From: Candidatus Nitrosopumilus sp.
GTDB lineage: Archaea; Thermoproteota; Nitrososphaeria; Nitrososphaerales; Nitrosopumilaceae
Direction of reading: 5' to 3'
Assembly (NCBI GenBank): GCA_030637455.1
Contig: DAOWGL010000184.1
Span: 1 to 20,937, forward strand
Length of the DNA: 20,937 nucleotides
The notes under the pieces were generated by a model. It was not told the origin of the DNA and did no database searches. It saw only the letters and a list, made by a program, of their open reading frames with translations. Below are positions 13,353 through 20,764 of this stretch, in pieces. Positions within the stretch are counted from its first letter, which is position 1, and each line of letters begins with the position of its first letter. The position numbers and the translations under genes are program-made.

Positions 13353-13519
13353 TCAATAATTGAATCTACATCTGTTCCTTTCTTGATCATTGAGATTTCA
13401 TGACGAGCAATTTTGTTTCTAAGTGCTTGTTTGAGAATATCAACTTCACTTCGTAGTAATGCAATTTCGTCTTCAAGTTTTGCAACCCTCTCATAGATGG
13501 TTTCAGCTTCTGAACTCAT
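13349..13519 (-). CDS. 56-aa coiled-coil protein
   Basis: ATG 13517-13519, stop TAA (13349-13351 on the plus strand). The peptide is mostly a heptad-type coiled coil (YERVAKLEDEIALLRSEVDILKQAL), with Ile/Leu/Val at a/d positions, and ends in a basic then acidic tail. The ATG overlaps the stop of the upstream zinc-ribbon gene in an ATGA, so the two are translationally coupled. A dimerising helical partner for that ribbon is a reasonable guess. The 3' end overlaps the convergent SirB1-like gene. Confidence 0.7.
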   Translation of the reverse strand: MSSEAETIYERVAKLEDEIALLRSEVDILKQALRNKIARHEISMIKKGTDVDSIID

Positions 13520-13677
13520 AATTCAAATTCCTGACGGCATTTTTCACATTTTGCTCTCTCTTCTCCAGGAGAACCAAGAATGAAAATTTTACCAATTGTT
13601 TTGCAAAGAGGACACATACCAGTGGTTGCATTTTTTGGACCAGTGCGAATAATTTTTTGTGATTTTCTTCGTCCCAT
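13516..13677 (-). CDS. 53-aa zinc-ribbon protein, Elf1-like N-terminus
   Basis: ATG 13675-13677; the TGA overlaps the next ATG. The basic start MGRRKSQKIIR and the Cys pairs CPLC (22-25) and CEKC (44-47) make a small zinc ribbon. The start and Cys layout resemble the elongation factor Elf1, but the middle is shorter and the family signature is incomplete. A TATA-like ATTAAAACTTAATAG lies about 27 nt upstream. Followed by the coiled-coil gene, it is probably a nucleic-acid-binding pair of unknown function. Confidence 0.7.
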   Translation of the reverse strand: MGRRKSQKIIRTGPKNATTGMCPLCKTIGKIFILGSPGEERAKCEKCRQEFEL

Positions 13678-13715
13678 GAAAAAACTTCTTGAATCGGTCT
13701 ATTAAGTTTTAATGG

Positions 13716-13799
13716 CGCGGGGAGAGGGATTCGAACCCACGAGTTCTTGCGAACATGAAATTAGCAATCTCACGCCCTACCAGGCTAGGCGACCCCCGC
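13716..13799 (-). tRNA. tRNA-Ser (anticodon GCT)
   Basis: On the minus strand the gene begins GCGGGGG (13799-13793) and ends TCCCCGC G (13723-13716), pairing six G-C/C-G and one G-T. The D-arm is GCCTAGCCTGGTAGGGC and the anticodon loop TTGCTAA lies between TGAGA and TTTCA. A long variable arm GTTC-GCAA-GAAC marks it as a class II tRNA, and the T-arm has loop TTCGAAT with one T-T mismatch in the stem. CCA is not encoded; no intron. A TATA-like AATTTATTTAC lies 27 nt upstream, overlapping the end of the phosphoesterase gene. Confidence 0.95.
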
Positions 13800-13831
13800 A
13801 TAATATGCCTAAAATGATTCTGTAAATAAAT

Positions 13832-14578
13832 TCATTCGTCCCCAAATTGACTATAATTATTCACAATCTCTTCAATTGGGAGTCGTTTTCCACCTACAAT
13901 TTTGAGATCTACTTGTACTTTTTTGTTAGAGATGTTAAGAATATTGTAGGTATTTTCAAACAATCCACGAACTCGCTCAGAGGTAGCAGTTCCAGCGTTA
14001 ACAACGGTTAGTTTACCAAAATTCCAAGCCCATGGTCGGTGTTTATGTCCACATAATACAACATCAACATGGGAATCCAAAACAGCTCTTAGAACATCGC
14101 CAGCATCAACTACTGTAAGTTGATCAGAGCCAGTATCGGGAATAGAGATCAAGTGATGATGCATCGCCACAATCTTTACCTTGTCTTTGTATTTTTTCAT
14201 AGTTCTCTCTAACCACAAGTTTTGTCTATATCCAACTTCACCATTATTTCTATCAGGTCTAGCAGTTCCAACTGTAACTAATACAACATCATCACTTAGT
14301 TCATTGACAGTTTCAAATGGAAAGAATTTTTTGAATAATAAATAACCCGTATTTCTATAATCATGATTTCCACTAATTGTAATAATTTTTTTTGTGTTGA
14401 ATTTTGTTAGTAGTGATTTGCATTTTTCATATTCGGACATCAGTCCCTCATTTGTTAAATCACCTGTAATTACAATAACATCCGGATTCAGTTCATTTAC
14501 TTCTTTAACTAAAATATCAAATTTTTCTTGCAAAAATTGAGATCCAACATGTAGATCAGATATTTGAACTATCTGCAT
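13832..14578 (-). CDS. Calcineurin-like metallophosphoesterase (Icc/CpdA-type)
   Basis: 248 aa from ATG 14578. All five metal motifs are present in order: D-x-H (DLH, residues 8-10), GDLT (~39-42), GNHD (~69-72), HHH (~139-141), and GHKH (~177-180). This is the binuclear metal centre of class III cyclic-nucleotide-phosphodiesterase-like enzymes, with the length typical of the Icc/CpdA/DUF-type stand-alone proteins. The substrate (cAMP, 2',3'-cyclic nucleotide or another phosphodiester) cannot be told. No signal peptide, so cytoplasmic. TATA-like TGATTTAATACC lies about 27 nt upstream. It is divergent from the dehydrogenase at 14690. Confidence 0.93.
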   Translation of the reverse strand: MQIVQISDLHVGSQFLQEKFDILVKEVNELNPDVIVITGDLTNEGLMSEYEKCKSLLTKFNTKKIITISGNHDYRNTGYLLFKKFFPFETVNELSDDVVLVTVGTARPDRNNGEVGYRQNLWLERTMKKYKDKVKIVAMHHHLISIPDTGSDQLTVVDAGDVLRAVLDSHVDVVLCGHKHRPWAWNFGKLTVVNAGTATSERVRGLFENTYNILNISNKKVQVDLKIVGGKRLPIEEIVNNYSQFGDE

Positions 14579-14689
14579 TTGAATTTAGTTTCTCAAATTA
14601 GGTATTAAATCATCTCTATAGAAAATATGTAGATCTAATTTCAATTTCAAGGTAGAATTAAATAATAATCATCTCAAAATCTTGCAGTT

Positions 14690-15721
14690 TTGAGTAAAAA
14701 AGCAGCTGTAATGAAAGGAGATGGTATTGGACCTGAAGTAGTAGATTCAATGTTAAGGGTCTTAAAGGAATGTAACTTTCAATCAGAACTGACTCTTTGT
14801 GAAGTAGGCTCAGAGCAATGGGAGAAAAATGGTAGAAAAGATGCATCATACATTCCAGATGCAACGATGAAAATTTTAGAAGAATCAGACTGCTGTTTCA
14901 AGGGTCCAACAACTACAATTCCAGTTCCAGGTGCACCTAGAAGTGTTGCAGTTACATTGAGACAAAAATTTGATCTTTATGCAAATATTAGACCAACTAA
15001 AACTTATGATAGATTAACTCCAAATAGAAAACTTGATTGTGTATGTTTCAGAGAAGCAACTGAAGGGCTCTATACAGGCATAGAGGTAAAAATTACAGAT
15101 GATGCTGCAATAGCAATTAGAAAAATCACAAGGCACGGAAGTAGAAGATTAGTTGATTCTGCAGTAGATTGGGCAAACAAATTCAATATGAAAAAAATGG
15201 TTGCAATTACAAAAAGAAACATCCTAAAACAGACTGATGGGATATTTTGGGATGAAACACAAAAAGCAGTTGAAGGGACTGGAATTGAATTATCTGAAAT
15301 TTACATAGACAATATGGCACAACAGATGGTAATTGCAACTGAGCAGTTTAATGGTGCAGTATTGGTCAGTACCAACTTATTCATGGATATTATTTCTGAA
15401 CTTGCATCAGCTCTTGTAGGTTCAATTGGATTGATTTACTCTGCAAACATTGGAGACAATTATGCAATGTTTGAAGCAGCACATGGAAGTGCCCCACAAT
15501 TTGCAGGACAGAATAAAGTGAATCCAACTGCAACTGTTCTTTCAGGAGCTTGGATGGCAGATTATCTAGGTGAAAGAGAAATTAGAGATGCAATCTTTGA
15601 TGCAACTGATAAAGTAATCAATGAAGGAAAAGCAGTAACATGGGATATTGGCGGTAATGCAACAACTACACAGATGACTGATGCAATTATCACATATGCC
15701 AAAGAGAATCTAAGAAAATAA
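14690..15721 (+). CDS. Isocitrate/isopropylmalate dehydrogenase family enzyme
   Basis: 343 aa from TTG 14690, about 28 nt from a TATA-like TTAAATAAT. The N-terminus KGDGIGPEVVD and the substrate region RSVAVTLRQKFDLYANIRP with REATEGLYTGIE follow the IDH side of the family. The C-terminal signature is HGSAPQFAGQNKVNPTATVLSGAWM. At the coenzyme-deciding spot the residues are Gln-Phe, neither the Lys-Tyr of NADP-linked IDH nor the Asp-Ile of NAD-linked enzymes, so specificity is open. The likely role is oxidative decarboxylation of isocitrate to 2-oxoglutarate; homoisocitrate or isopropylmalate are alternatives. It abuts the convergent methyltransferase gene with no intervening base. Confidence 0.88.
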   Translation: MSKKAAVMKGDGIGPEVVDSMLRVLKECNFQSELTLCEVGSEQWEKNGRKDASYIPDATMKILEESDCCFKGPTTTIPVPGAPRSVAVTLRQKFDLYANIRPTKTYDRLTPNRKLDCVCFREATEGLYTGIEVKITDDAAIAIRKITRHGSRRLVDSAVDWANKFNMKKMVAITKRNILKQTDGIFWDETQKAVEGTGIELSEIYIDNMAQQMVIATEQFNGAVLVSTNLFMDIISELASALVGSIGLIYSANIGDNYAMFEAAHGSAPQFAGQNKVNPTATVLSGAWMADYLGEREIRDAIFDATDKVINEGKAVTWDIGGNATTTQMTDAIITYAKENLRK

Positions 15722-16258
15722 TCAGTTAGTAGTTTCTACAAGAATCAATTCTTCAAAAAATAGTTTCTTTTTTGCCATAATTCGTGTTTTCAAGCCTAAT
15801 TTTTGAGCATGATCAATCAATTTTTGGTAATTGGAAAGCGATGATGTTACAAAGATAAATTTTCCATTTTCAGCCATATTACTAATCACAGAGTCAAAAA
15901 TTTTTTTAGGAATTTCAAATCCTTCTCCTCCCCCATCTGTTGCAATATCTATAATTTCATCAGTTGCAAGATAAGGTAAATTACATACAATAAAATCAAA
16001 TTTTATTTTTAATGCATCTGAACCATTACAACAAATTAGATTTTTTGTTTTGTAAGAAGTTTGATGTTGTAACACTTCACAATTAATATCAGTTCCAACA
16101 ACTAATGAAAAATTTTTACAAAGTAATTTTGTGAGATATCCAGAACCAGTTCCAATATCTAAAGCATAATTGCCTTTTTCATTTTCAATATTATTTGCAA
16201 TGAAAAAAGTATCCTCAGAAGGAGGATACTCATCATTTTTCAAGGATTTGATTTGCAA
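15722..16258 (-). CDS. HemK/Mtq2-type protein-(glutamine) methyltransferase
   Basis: 178 aa from TTG 16258, overlapping the end of ksgA by 26 bp. YPPSEDTFF at the start, the SAM loop DIGTGSGYL (34-42), the acidic VGTDIN, and the catalytic NLPY (93-96) are the marks of the archaeal/eukaryotic Mtq2 branch. That branch N5-methylates the glutamine of the GGQ motif in release factor aRF1, as a heterodimer with Trm112 in studied cases. The short length fits this branch, which lacks the N-terminal domain of bacterial PrmC. It is last in the eL21-rpo4-DUF655-ksgA cluster. Confidence 0.88.
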   Translation of the reverse strand: MQIKSLKNDEYPPSEDTFFIANNIENEKGNYALDIGTGSGYLTKLLCKNFSLVVGTDINCEVLQHQTSYKTKNLICCNGSDALKIKFDFIVCNLPYLATDEIIDIATDGGGEGFEIPKKIFDSVISNMAENGKFIFVTSSLSNYQKLIDHAQKLGLKTRIMAKKKLFFEELILVETTN

Positions 16259-16940
16259 GACTAATTATTTCCTCTCCAGATAGATCATCTACTCGTTTAT
16301 CTATTTTAGATTCCTTGTTGAATTGTTTTAAAATATTTTTAACTGTTTTTCTTCGATATGAAAATATGTTATTAATTGTTTGAATAAGTTCTTTAGATAA
16401 ATTATTTTTTTTAATTATTTTTAAAACCGTGGAATCAATTTTTGGTGGGGGAGAAAAATTATTTTTTCCTACTTTTAGTATAGCAGTTATTTCAAATGCA
16501 GACGTAGCGATAATGCTTATAGCTTTTCTTTGTTTGGATGATGTTGCAAGTAATTTATCAGCAAATTCTTTTTGAACCATAATTACTCCATGTGAAAAGG
16601 AAGTCTGTGCCAACCATTCAATTGCATCCTTACTCCTAGAATAGGGTAGATTAGAAACAAAAATAGAAAAATCATCTTTTTTCTTAAAACCATCACCAGA
16701 TTTTAAAACTAGATTATCAATATCTGAAAATTTTGATTTAGCATTTCTAATTAATTCCTCATCCATATCAACTGAAATTACCTTGTCAGATTTTTGACAT
16801 AAAAGAGGAGTTAGAATTCCCTGACCAGTTCCAATTTCAAATACAACATCATTTTTAGTAATTTTAGCCTCAGAAACTATGAATTTTGCTATAGAATTTG
16901 ATGTTAGAAAATGTTGGCCAAGACGTTTTCGTTTTATCAT
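16233..16940 (-). CDS. ksgA: Dim1/KsgA rRNA (adenine-N6,N6)-dimethyltransferase
   Basis: 235 aa from ATG 16938-16940. GQHFLTS (8-14), SAM motif I EIGTGQGILT (35-44), VDMDEELI and the catalytic NLPYSRS (97-103) identify the enzyme that dimethylates two adjacent adenines near the 3' end of 16S rRNA during small-subunit maturation. PPPKIDSTVLKI and FSYRRKTVKN are the expected C-terminal signatures. It is slightly short for the family (about 250-280), mainly in the C-terminal helical domain. The ATG overlaps the TGA of the DUF655 gene as ATGA, implying coupled translation. Confidence 0.95.
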   Translation of the reverse strand: MIKRKRLGQHFLTSNSIAKFIVSEAKITKNDVVFEIGTGQGILTPLLCQKSDKVISVDMDEELIRNAKSKFSDIDNLVLKSGDGFKKKDDFSIFVSNLPYSRSKDAIEWLAQTSFSHGVIMVQKEFADKLLATSSKQRKAISIIATSAFEITAILKVGKNNFSPPPKIDSTVLKIIKKNNLSKELIQTINNIFSYRRKTVKNILKQFNKESKIDKRVDDLSGEEIISLANQILEK

Positions 16941-17503
16941 CTCTTTACAAAGAGATTCATTCTACTTTCGCCTGTAATTTCATCCAGGATTCGCTCTGAA
17001 ATATGTTTAATTGGTTCTTTAAATCCAACACGGTCTTGTAAATCCTGATAGCTTTCAAACTTTTGTTTTTCTCTTTCCTCTAACATAATTTTCATGTATG
17101 TTTTTCCAATTCCTGGAATTAGTTCTAATGCATGAATTCTTGGTGTTAATGGTTGTGCATTGTTTAGATATGCAACAAATTTTTGTTCATTTGCAGTTAC
17201 AATAGTTTCAACTACTAAATCTAATTCACTTTGAGCAGACGATGAAATTTTATCATATTCCATCTTTCCCAAAACAGAGAGAACCTTTGTTCGTCCTTCT
17301 TTACCGATATAGATTTTTTCTCCAATCTCAAATGTAGAGTTTGGAACTCCAAGAACTTCTAGAAGAGTTAATCTATCTTCTCCAATAGCCGTGATAATAA
17401 TTCCGTCTCTACCTCTTACAGTAGATGATTTACCTCGAGAATTGAAATCCAATACATATGCATATTCCTCATACTTTCTAGTTGGGGGTTGTGCCCGATA
17501 CAA
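16937..17503 (-). CDS. DUF655 RNA/DNA-binding protein
   Basis: 188 aa. The first ~75 residues (YEEYAYVLDF...GKSSTVRGRDGIIITAIGEDRLTLLEVL and IGEKIYIGKEGRTKV) form the beta-rich, S1-like part of DUF655. Residues ~120-185 contain a helix-hairpin-helix (HALELIPGIGKTYMKIMLEEREKQKFESYQDLQDRVGF). The family is strictly archaeal in my knowledge, sits beside rpo4 and ksgA in many genomes, and is thought to act on RNA. The TTG at 17501-17503 lies after an AGGAG that follows the rpo4 stop and is the only in-frame start nearby. Confidence 0.9.
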   Translation of the reverse strand: MYRAQPPTRKYEEYAYVLDFNSRGKSSTVRGRDGIIITAIGEDRLTLLEVLGVPNSTFEIGEKIYIGKEGRTKVLSVLGKMEYDKISSSAQSELDLVVETIVTANEQKFVAYLNNAQPLTPRIHALELIPGIGKTYMKIMLEEREKQKFESYQDLQDRVGFKEPIKHISERILDEITGESRMNLFVKR

Positions 17504-17523
17504 AATAGAATACTCCTAAGAAA

Positions 17524-17850
17524 TTACGAATGCTCCTTGATTATTTTGAGCATTTTTTCTAGGGTTTCAGCAAGAATTAATTTTTTCCAACCAAATGTGA
17601 AGGAACGTAATTCAGCTAAACTTGTAGGTCTAATGTTAACTATTTCAACAGCTTCATCTTCAGTTAATTCACATTCTTTGATGAGTCGTTTTTTCATTTC
17701 TTTTGCTTCTTTTGGTTCTGTTGTTACAAATTTTGAAACATAATCATATGTCCAACGTTGAATTTGATCCATTTCTTCAACATCAACTTTACCTAAAATT
17801 TCTTTAACTTCTGCAAGAGAAATAGCTTGTTTCTTTTTTACTTCTTCCAT
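17524..17850 (-). CDS. rpo4: RNA polymerase subunit Rpo4 (RpoF)
   Basis: 108 aa from ATG 17850; a GTG at 17859 would add three residues and overlap eL21 by 8 bp. The product is the Rpb4-type subunit that with Rpo7 forms the stalk of archaeal RNA polymerase. The domain is recognised from the helical body (SLAEVKEILGKV, IQRWTYDYVSKF, MKKRLIKECELTEDEAVEIVNIRPTSLAELRSF), with the last part as the HRDC-like fold. It follows eL21 with a 1-bp gap, the usual archaeal order. Confidence 0.95.
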   Translation of the reverse strand: MEEVKKKQAISLAEVKEILGKVDVEEMDQIQRWTYDYVSKFVTTEPKEAKEMKKRLIKECELTEDEAVEIVNIRPTSLAELRSFTFGWKKLILAETLEKMLKIIKEHS

Positions 17851-17851
17851 A

Positions 17852-18151
17852 TTATACACCGAATGGTTTAATGTGATCTAATCTTGTGATTAAGGTTTTT
17901 GTTTTATCACCTAATTTTACATCAAGGGTAACTGAACGTCTACCAACATTTGTAACTAGACCAACTTTTCCGTGGTATCGTCTGTGTGGTAATCCTTTGT
18001 GCTGTCTTGGATCAATAATGACAAGTGCTTGTTGACCTTCTTTGTATTCACGTAACAAAAACGAGACTCCTCTAGGGGCTTTTTTCGTCATGACATGTCT
18101 GGATTTATGCTTAAATCCATGTGAACGACCAGATGATTTCTTAGTTGCCAT
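17852..18151 (-). CDS. rpl21e: Large-subunit ribosomal protein eL21 (L21e)
   Basis: 99 aa from ATG 18151, TATA-like TCTTAAAATAGG about 28 nt upstream. The basic start (KKSSGRSHGFKHKSRH), KAPRGVSFLL, GQQALVIIDPRQHKGLPHRRYHGKVGLV and the end TRLDHIKPFGV match the archaeal/eukaryotic protein along its whole length. It heads the operon eL21-rpo4-DUF655-ksgA-HemK-type gene, which links large-subunit assembly, transcription and rRNA/release-factor methylation. Confidence 0.97.
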   Translation of the reverse strand: MATKKSSGRSHGFKHKSRHVMTKKAPRGVSFLLREYKEGQQALVIIDPRQHKGLPHRRYHGKVGLVTNVGRRSVTLDVKLGDKTKTLITRLDHIKPFGV

Positions 18152-18204
18152 GTGTGTAAAACCTTCGAAAGCCCTATTTTAAGACTTAGAAAAGATAGAC
18201 ACGT

Positions 18205-19260
18205 TTAATCAGCAAGATCAGTTCTGAGTTGACCGCATGCAGCTGAAATCTCAGTACCTTTTTCGATTCTAATTGTACAATTTACTCCTGCCTTGGACAA
18301 AATTCGTTCAAATTCTTCGACATTTTTTTCTGACGGACGTTTGAAATCACCAGCAGTAGGATTAATCGGGATCAAATTCACATGAGAGCCATTTCCCTCT
18401 AAAAGCCTAGCTAATTCTGTTGCAATTTCAGGTGAATCATTTATCCCTTCCATAAGTGCATACTCAAATGTTACACGACGTCCAGTTTTTTTAAAGTAAT
18501 TTCTCCCAATTTCAATAATTTCTTCCACAGAATTAGGAGTTGCTGTAGGAACTAATTTTTTTCTTAATTCATTGTTTGGAGCATGTAAAGAAATTGCTAG
18601 ACCTATCTGTAGATTTTCTTCAGCTAGTTTTTCAATTCCGGATTTAATTCCAATTGTCGAAATGGTAATGTGTCTCTGACCTAAACCAAATCCCCTATCA
18701 TGCGTTAAAATTTTTACTGCTCGAATCATTTCATCATAATTTGCCATAGGTTCTCCCATACCCATAAAAACTAAATTCGTTACATGTTCTCCTCTTTGTT
18801 GTAATATTTCTGCAAAATGAATTACTTGAGATACAATATGTTCAGCTTTTAGATTTGTTTCAAATCCCATTTGACCTGTTGCACAAAACACACATCCCAT
18901 TGCACAACCAATTTGAGTAGAAACACAAATGGTAGAACGTGGATGACCTCCAATTTTGGATGGATCATATTGCATCAAAACAGTTTCTACAGAATTATTA
19001 TTTGTTAGATTTAGCAATAATTTTGTCGTATCCCCATCATCACTTACAATACGATGAGTTTCTTTTGCAGAACCAATTGTATAACCTGCAGTAGTCAAGT
19101 CCTCTCTTAGTTTTTTTGGGAGTTGTGGGATATCATTGAGATCCTTTGGAAATTTATAATAAAGTGGAAGTAAGATTTGATCTGCTCGATACCGAGGATA
19201 CCCCATATCCATTACAAGTTGTTCCATCTCTTCTGGAAGTAATCGATAAAGATCTGTCAT
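18205..19260 (-). CDS. rlmN: RlmN: 23S rRNA A2503 / tRNA A37 C2-methyltransferase (radical SAM)
   Basis: 351 aa from ATG 19260. The radical-SAM cluster C-x3-C-x2-C is Cys119, Cys123, Cys126; ICVSTQ supplies Cys112 and AACGQL supplies Cys342, matching the two other functional cysteines of the bacterial enzyme. The length is also bacterial. RlmN methylates C2 of A2503 in 23S rRNA. The family is mainly bacterial, so this gene probably came by old transfer; similar copies are known in Thaumarchaeota. It is on the same strand as eL21, 53 bp upstream of its start, but each has its own TATA-like box. Confidence 0.95.
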   Translation of the reverse strand: MTDLYRLLPEEMEQLVMDMGYPRYRADQILLPLYYKFPKDLNDIPQLPKKLREDLTTAGYTIGSAKETHRIVSDDGDTTKLLLNLTNNNSVETVLMQYDPSKIGGHPRSTICVSTQIGCAMGCVFCATGQMGFETNLKAEHIVSQVIHFAEILQQRGEHVTNLVFMGMGEPMANYDEMIRAVKILTHDRGFGLGQRHITISTIGIKSGIEKLAEENLQIGLAISLHAPNNELRKKLVPTATPNSVEEIIEIGRNYFKKTGRRVTFEYALMEGINDSPEIATELARLLEGNGSHVNLIPINPTAGDFKRPSEKNVEEFERILSKAGVNCTIRIEKGTEISAACGQLRTDLAD

Positions 19261-19350
19261 GATGTATTACAGATTCAGGTAGGATATTTCATAATTTAAT
19301 GATTCTATTATGATGGAATCAAAAATAATGAAAAGATGGAGAAAGAGGTA

Positions 19351-20460
19351 TTACTCTTCTTTTGGATCAAAATCATCAGATTCGATTTCTACGGTAGCCT
19401 CTGCCTCAGGTGTTTCTACTGTAGCCTCTGCCTCAGACTTTTTTGTCTTTTTAGTAGTTGCTTTCTTAGTTGCCTTTTTGGTAGTCTTTTTCTCAGCTTC
19501 TTCAGGATCCACTACACCTGCTTCTGCTAGAGCAAAGATTACTTCTTCTTCAGGATGATGAGGACTATCCACCATTCTGGCGATTCGTTTCTTGCCTGAT
19601 TTCTTAAAGTAGATTCTATAGGTACTTGTATGTGCAACTACATTTCCACCGATTGGTCTAGTTGGATCTCCAAAGAAGACATCAGGAGATGCCATAACTT
19701 GGTTGGTTGCAAGTGCAGCACAGTTGTATGTTTCTGCAATTCTAGACAACAAATGAACAAAGTGATTTAGTTTTTGTTGTCTTACAGATAATGTTCCCCT
19801 TCCAAGATATTCAGCACGGAATAGACCAACTGCAGAATCTGCAACAATTAGTTTAACATTGTTTTCTTCAATTACAGGGCCAGCTTCTTCTAAAATTAAT
19901 ATTTGGTGTGAGCTGTTATATGCACGAGCTACTATGATATTGTCTAAAACTTTTTCAGGATCCATATCATGTGCTTTAGCAATAGATACAATTCTTTCAG
20001 GTCTGAAAGTGTTTTCAGTGTCAATGTATAAGACTGAGCCTTCAAGACCACCTTCTTCTTTGCTTTTTTGAACCATCACAGACATGGTATGTGCAAATTG
20101 TGTTTTACCACAACCAAACTCACCATAAACTTCTGTTAAAGCTTGAGTCTCAATACCACCATCAAACAAAGTATCAAGACAATTAGTACCAGTTGTAATT
20201 CTACCAATATTTTGTCTGTGTTTGTAAATTTCAGTTGCACTTGTAAAATGATTGGCGATTAATCCACCATCAACTAAATGTTGTCGGGCTTTATTGACAA
20301 TTTTTTCAGCAGTATCCTTTTCCATTCCAGTAATAGATGCAATTTCAACAGGACCTCTAACGATGAGGTCCATGACGTTGTGGACACCTGCATCGGATAA
20401 TTTTCTTGTAGTTACAGGACCTACGCCCTCTAAACTATCTAATCTTAAATCTTCTACCAT
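19351..20460 (-). CDS. radA: DNA repair and recombination protein RadA
   Basis: 369 aa from ATG 20460. The N-terminal helix-hairpin-helix region (LEGVGPVTTRKLSDAGV), the FTSA polymerisation motif (72-75), Walker A GEFGCGKT (113-120) and Walker B LIVADS (204-209), then loop residues FFGDPTRPIGGNVVAH, define the archaeal Rad51-like recombinase. Oddity: the conserved core ends near residue 319, after which ~50 residues of Lys/Ala/Thr then Glu/Ala/Val form a histone-tail-like extension with EAEATVE twice (343-349, 352-358). The usual GSGKT Ser is Cys. A TATA box TTTATAA (20484-20490) lies 27 nt upstream, with an inverted repeat between it and the start. Confidence 0.96.
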   Translation of the reverse strand: MVEDLRLDSLEGVGPVTTRKLSDAGVHNVMDLIVRGPVEIASITGMEKDTAEKIVNKARQHLVDGGLIANHFTSATEIYKHRQNIGRITTGTNCLDTLFDGGIETQALTEVYGEFGCGKTQFAHTMSVMVQKSKEEGGLEGSVLYIDTENTFRPERIVSIAKAHDMDPEKVLDNIIVARAYNSSHQILILEEAGPVIEENNVKLIVADSAVGLFRAEYLGRGTLSVRQQKLNHFVHLLSRIAETYNCAALATNQVMASPDVFFGDPTRPIGGNVVAHTSTYRIYFKKSGKKRIARMVDSPHHPEEEVIFALAEAGVVDPEEAEKKTTKKATKKATTKKTKKSEAEATVETPEAEATVEIESDDFDPKEE

Positions 20461-20475
20461 ACCGTATAGTACGGT
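20461..20475 (-). promoter_or_regulatory. radA core-promoter inverted repeat (operator candidate)
   Basis: ACCGTA-TAG-TACGGT is a perfect 6-bp inverted repeat directly in front of the radA ATG and downstream of its TATA box (20484-20490). A protein bound there would cover the predicted start site of a leaderless transcript. An extra GGTACC palindrome follows at 20473-20478. Confidence 0.45.
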
Positions 20476-20541
20476 ACCAGTACTTTATAAGGTTATTGTT
20501 TAAGAAATTGATCGTAAAATTATAAAATATTCTAAAATTGA

Positions 20542-20724
20542 CTAACGTCTTTTTCTTCTTTGTCCAGGTTTGTTTTGACCAGGGTATCTACCTAGAACAA
20601 ATCGTTTATTGTAGTTACTTTTGTTTCAAACACTAGAACTAGTACGTCCAATCTTTATACGTTTGACTTTACTGGATTGTCCTCGTAATTTACCTGCTTT
20701 GGTAAGTGAACCGTGTGTTGCCAT
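20542..20724 (-). pseudogene. rps30e: Ribosomal protein eS30 (S30e), interrupted by in-frame TGA
   Basis: The frame from ATG 20722-20724 reads MATHGSLTKAGKLRGQ..., the unmistakable eS30 start, and continues to GRYPGQNKPGQRRKRR before a TAG at 20542-20544. At codon 33 (20626-20628) there is a TGA, in a context (SSSV-stop-NKSNYNKRF) where relatives have a basic residue, usually Arg. A single C-to-T change from CGA explains it. All 28 codons after the TGA keep the eS30 pattern, so the gene is not decaying. A sequencing error is the simplest cause, otherwise a recent nonsense mutation or readthrough. A leaderless start about 25 nt from a TATA-like CATAAATT is intact. Confidence 0.88.
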
Positions 20725-20764
20725 GATTGGAATGAAGAATTAGTGAATTTATGTATTTGGATGA

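Noticed and set aside
14690-15721. Isopropylmalate dehydrogenase (LeuB)
   Set aside because: The substrate-site pattern and AGQNKVNP are closer to isocitrate dehydrogenase, and no leu genes are adjacent; kept as a family-level alternative only.
19310-19558. 82-aa and 64-aa plus-strand ORFs
   Set aside because: They are antisense to the low-complexity tail of radA, whose Lys/Ala/Glu codons read as Phe/Ser/Leu on the other strand.
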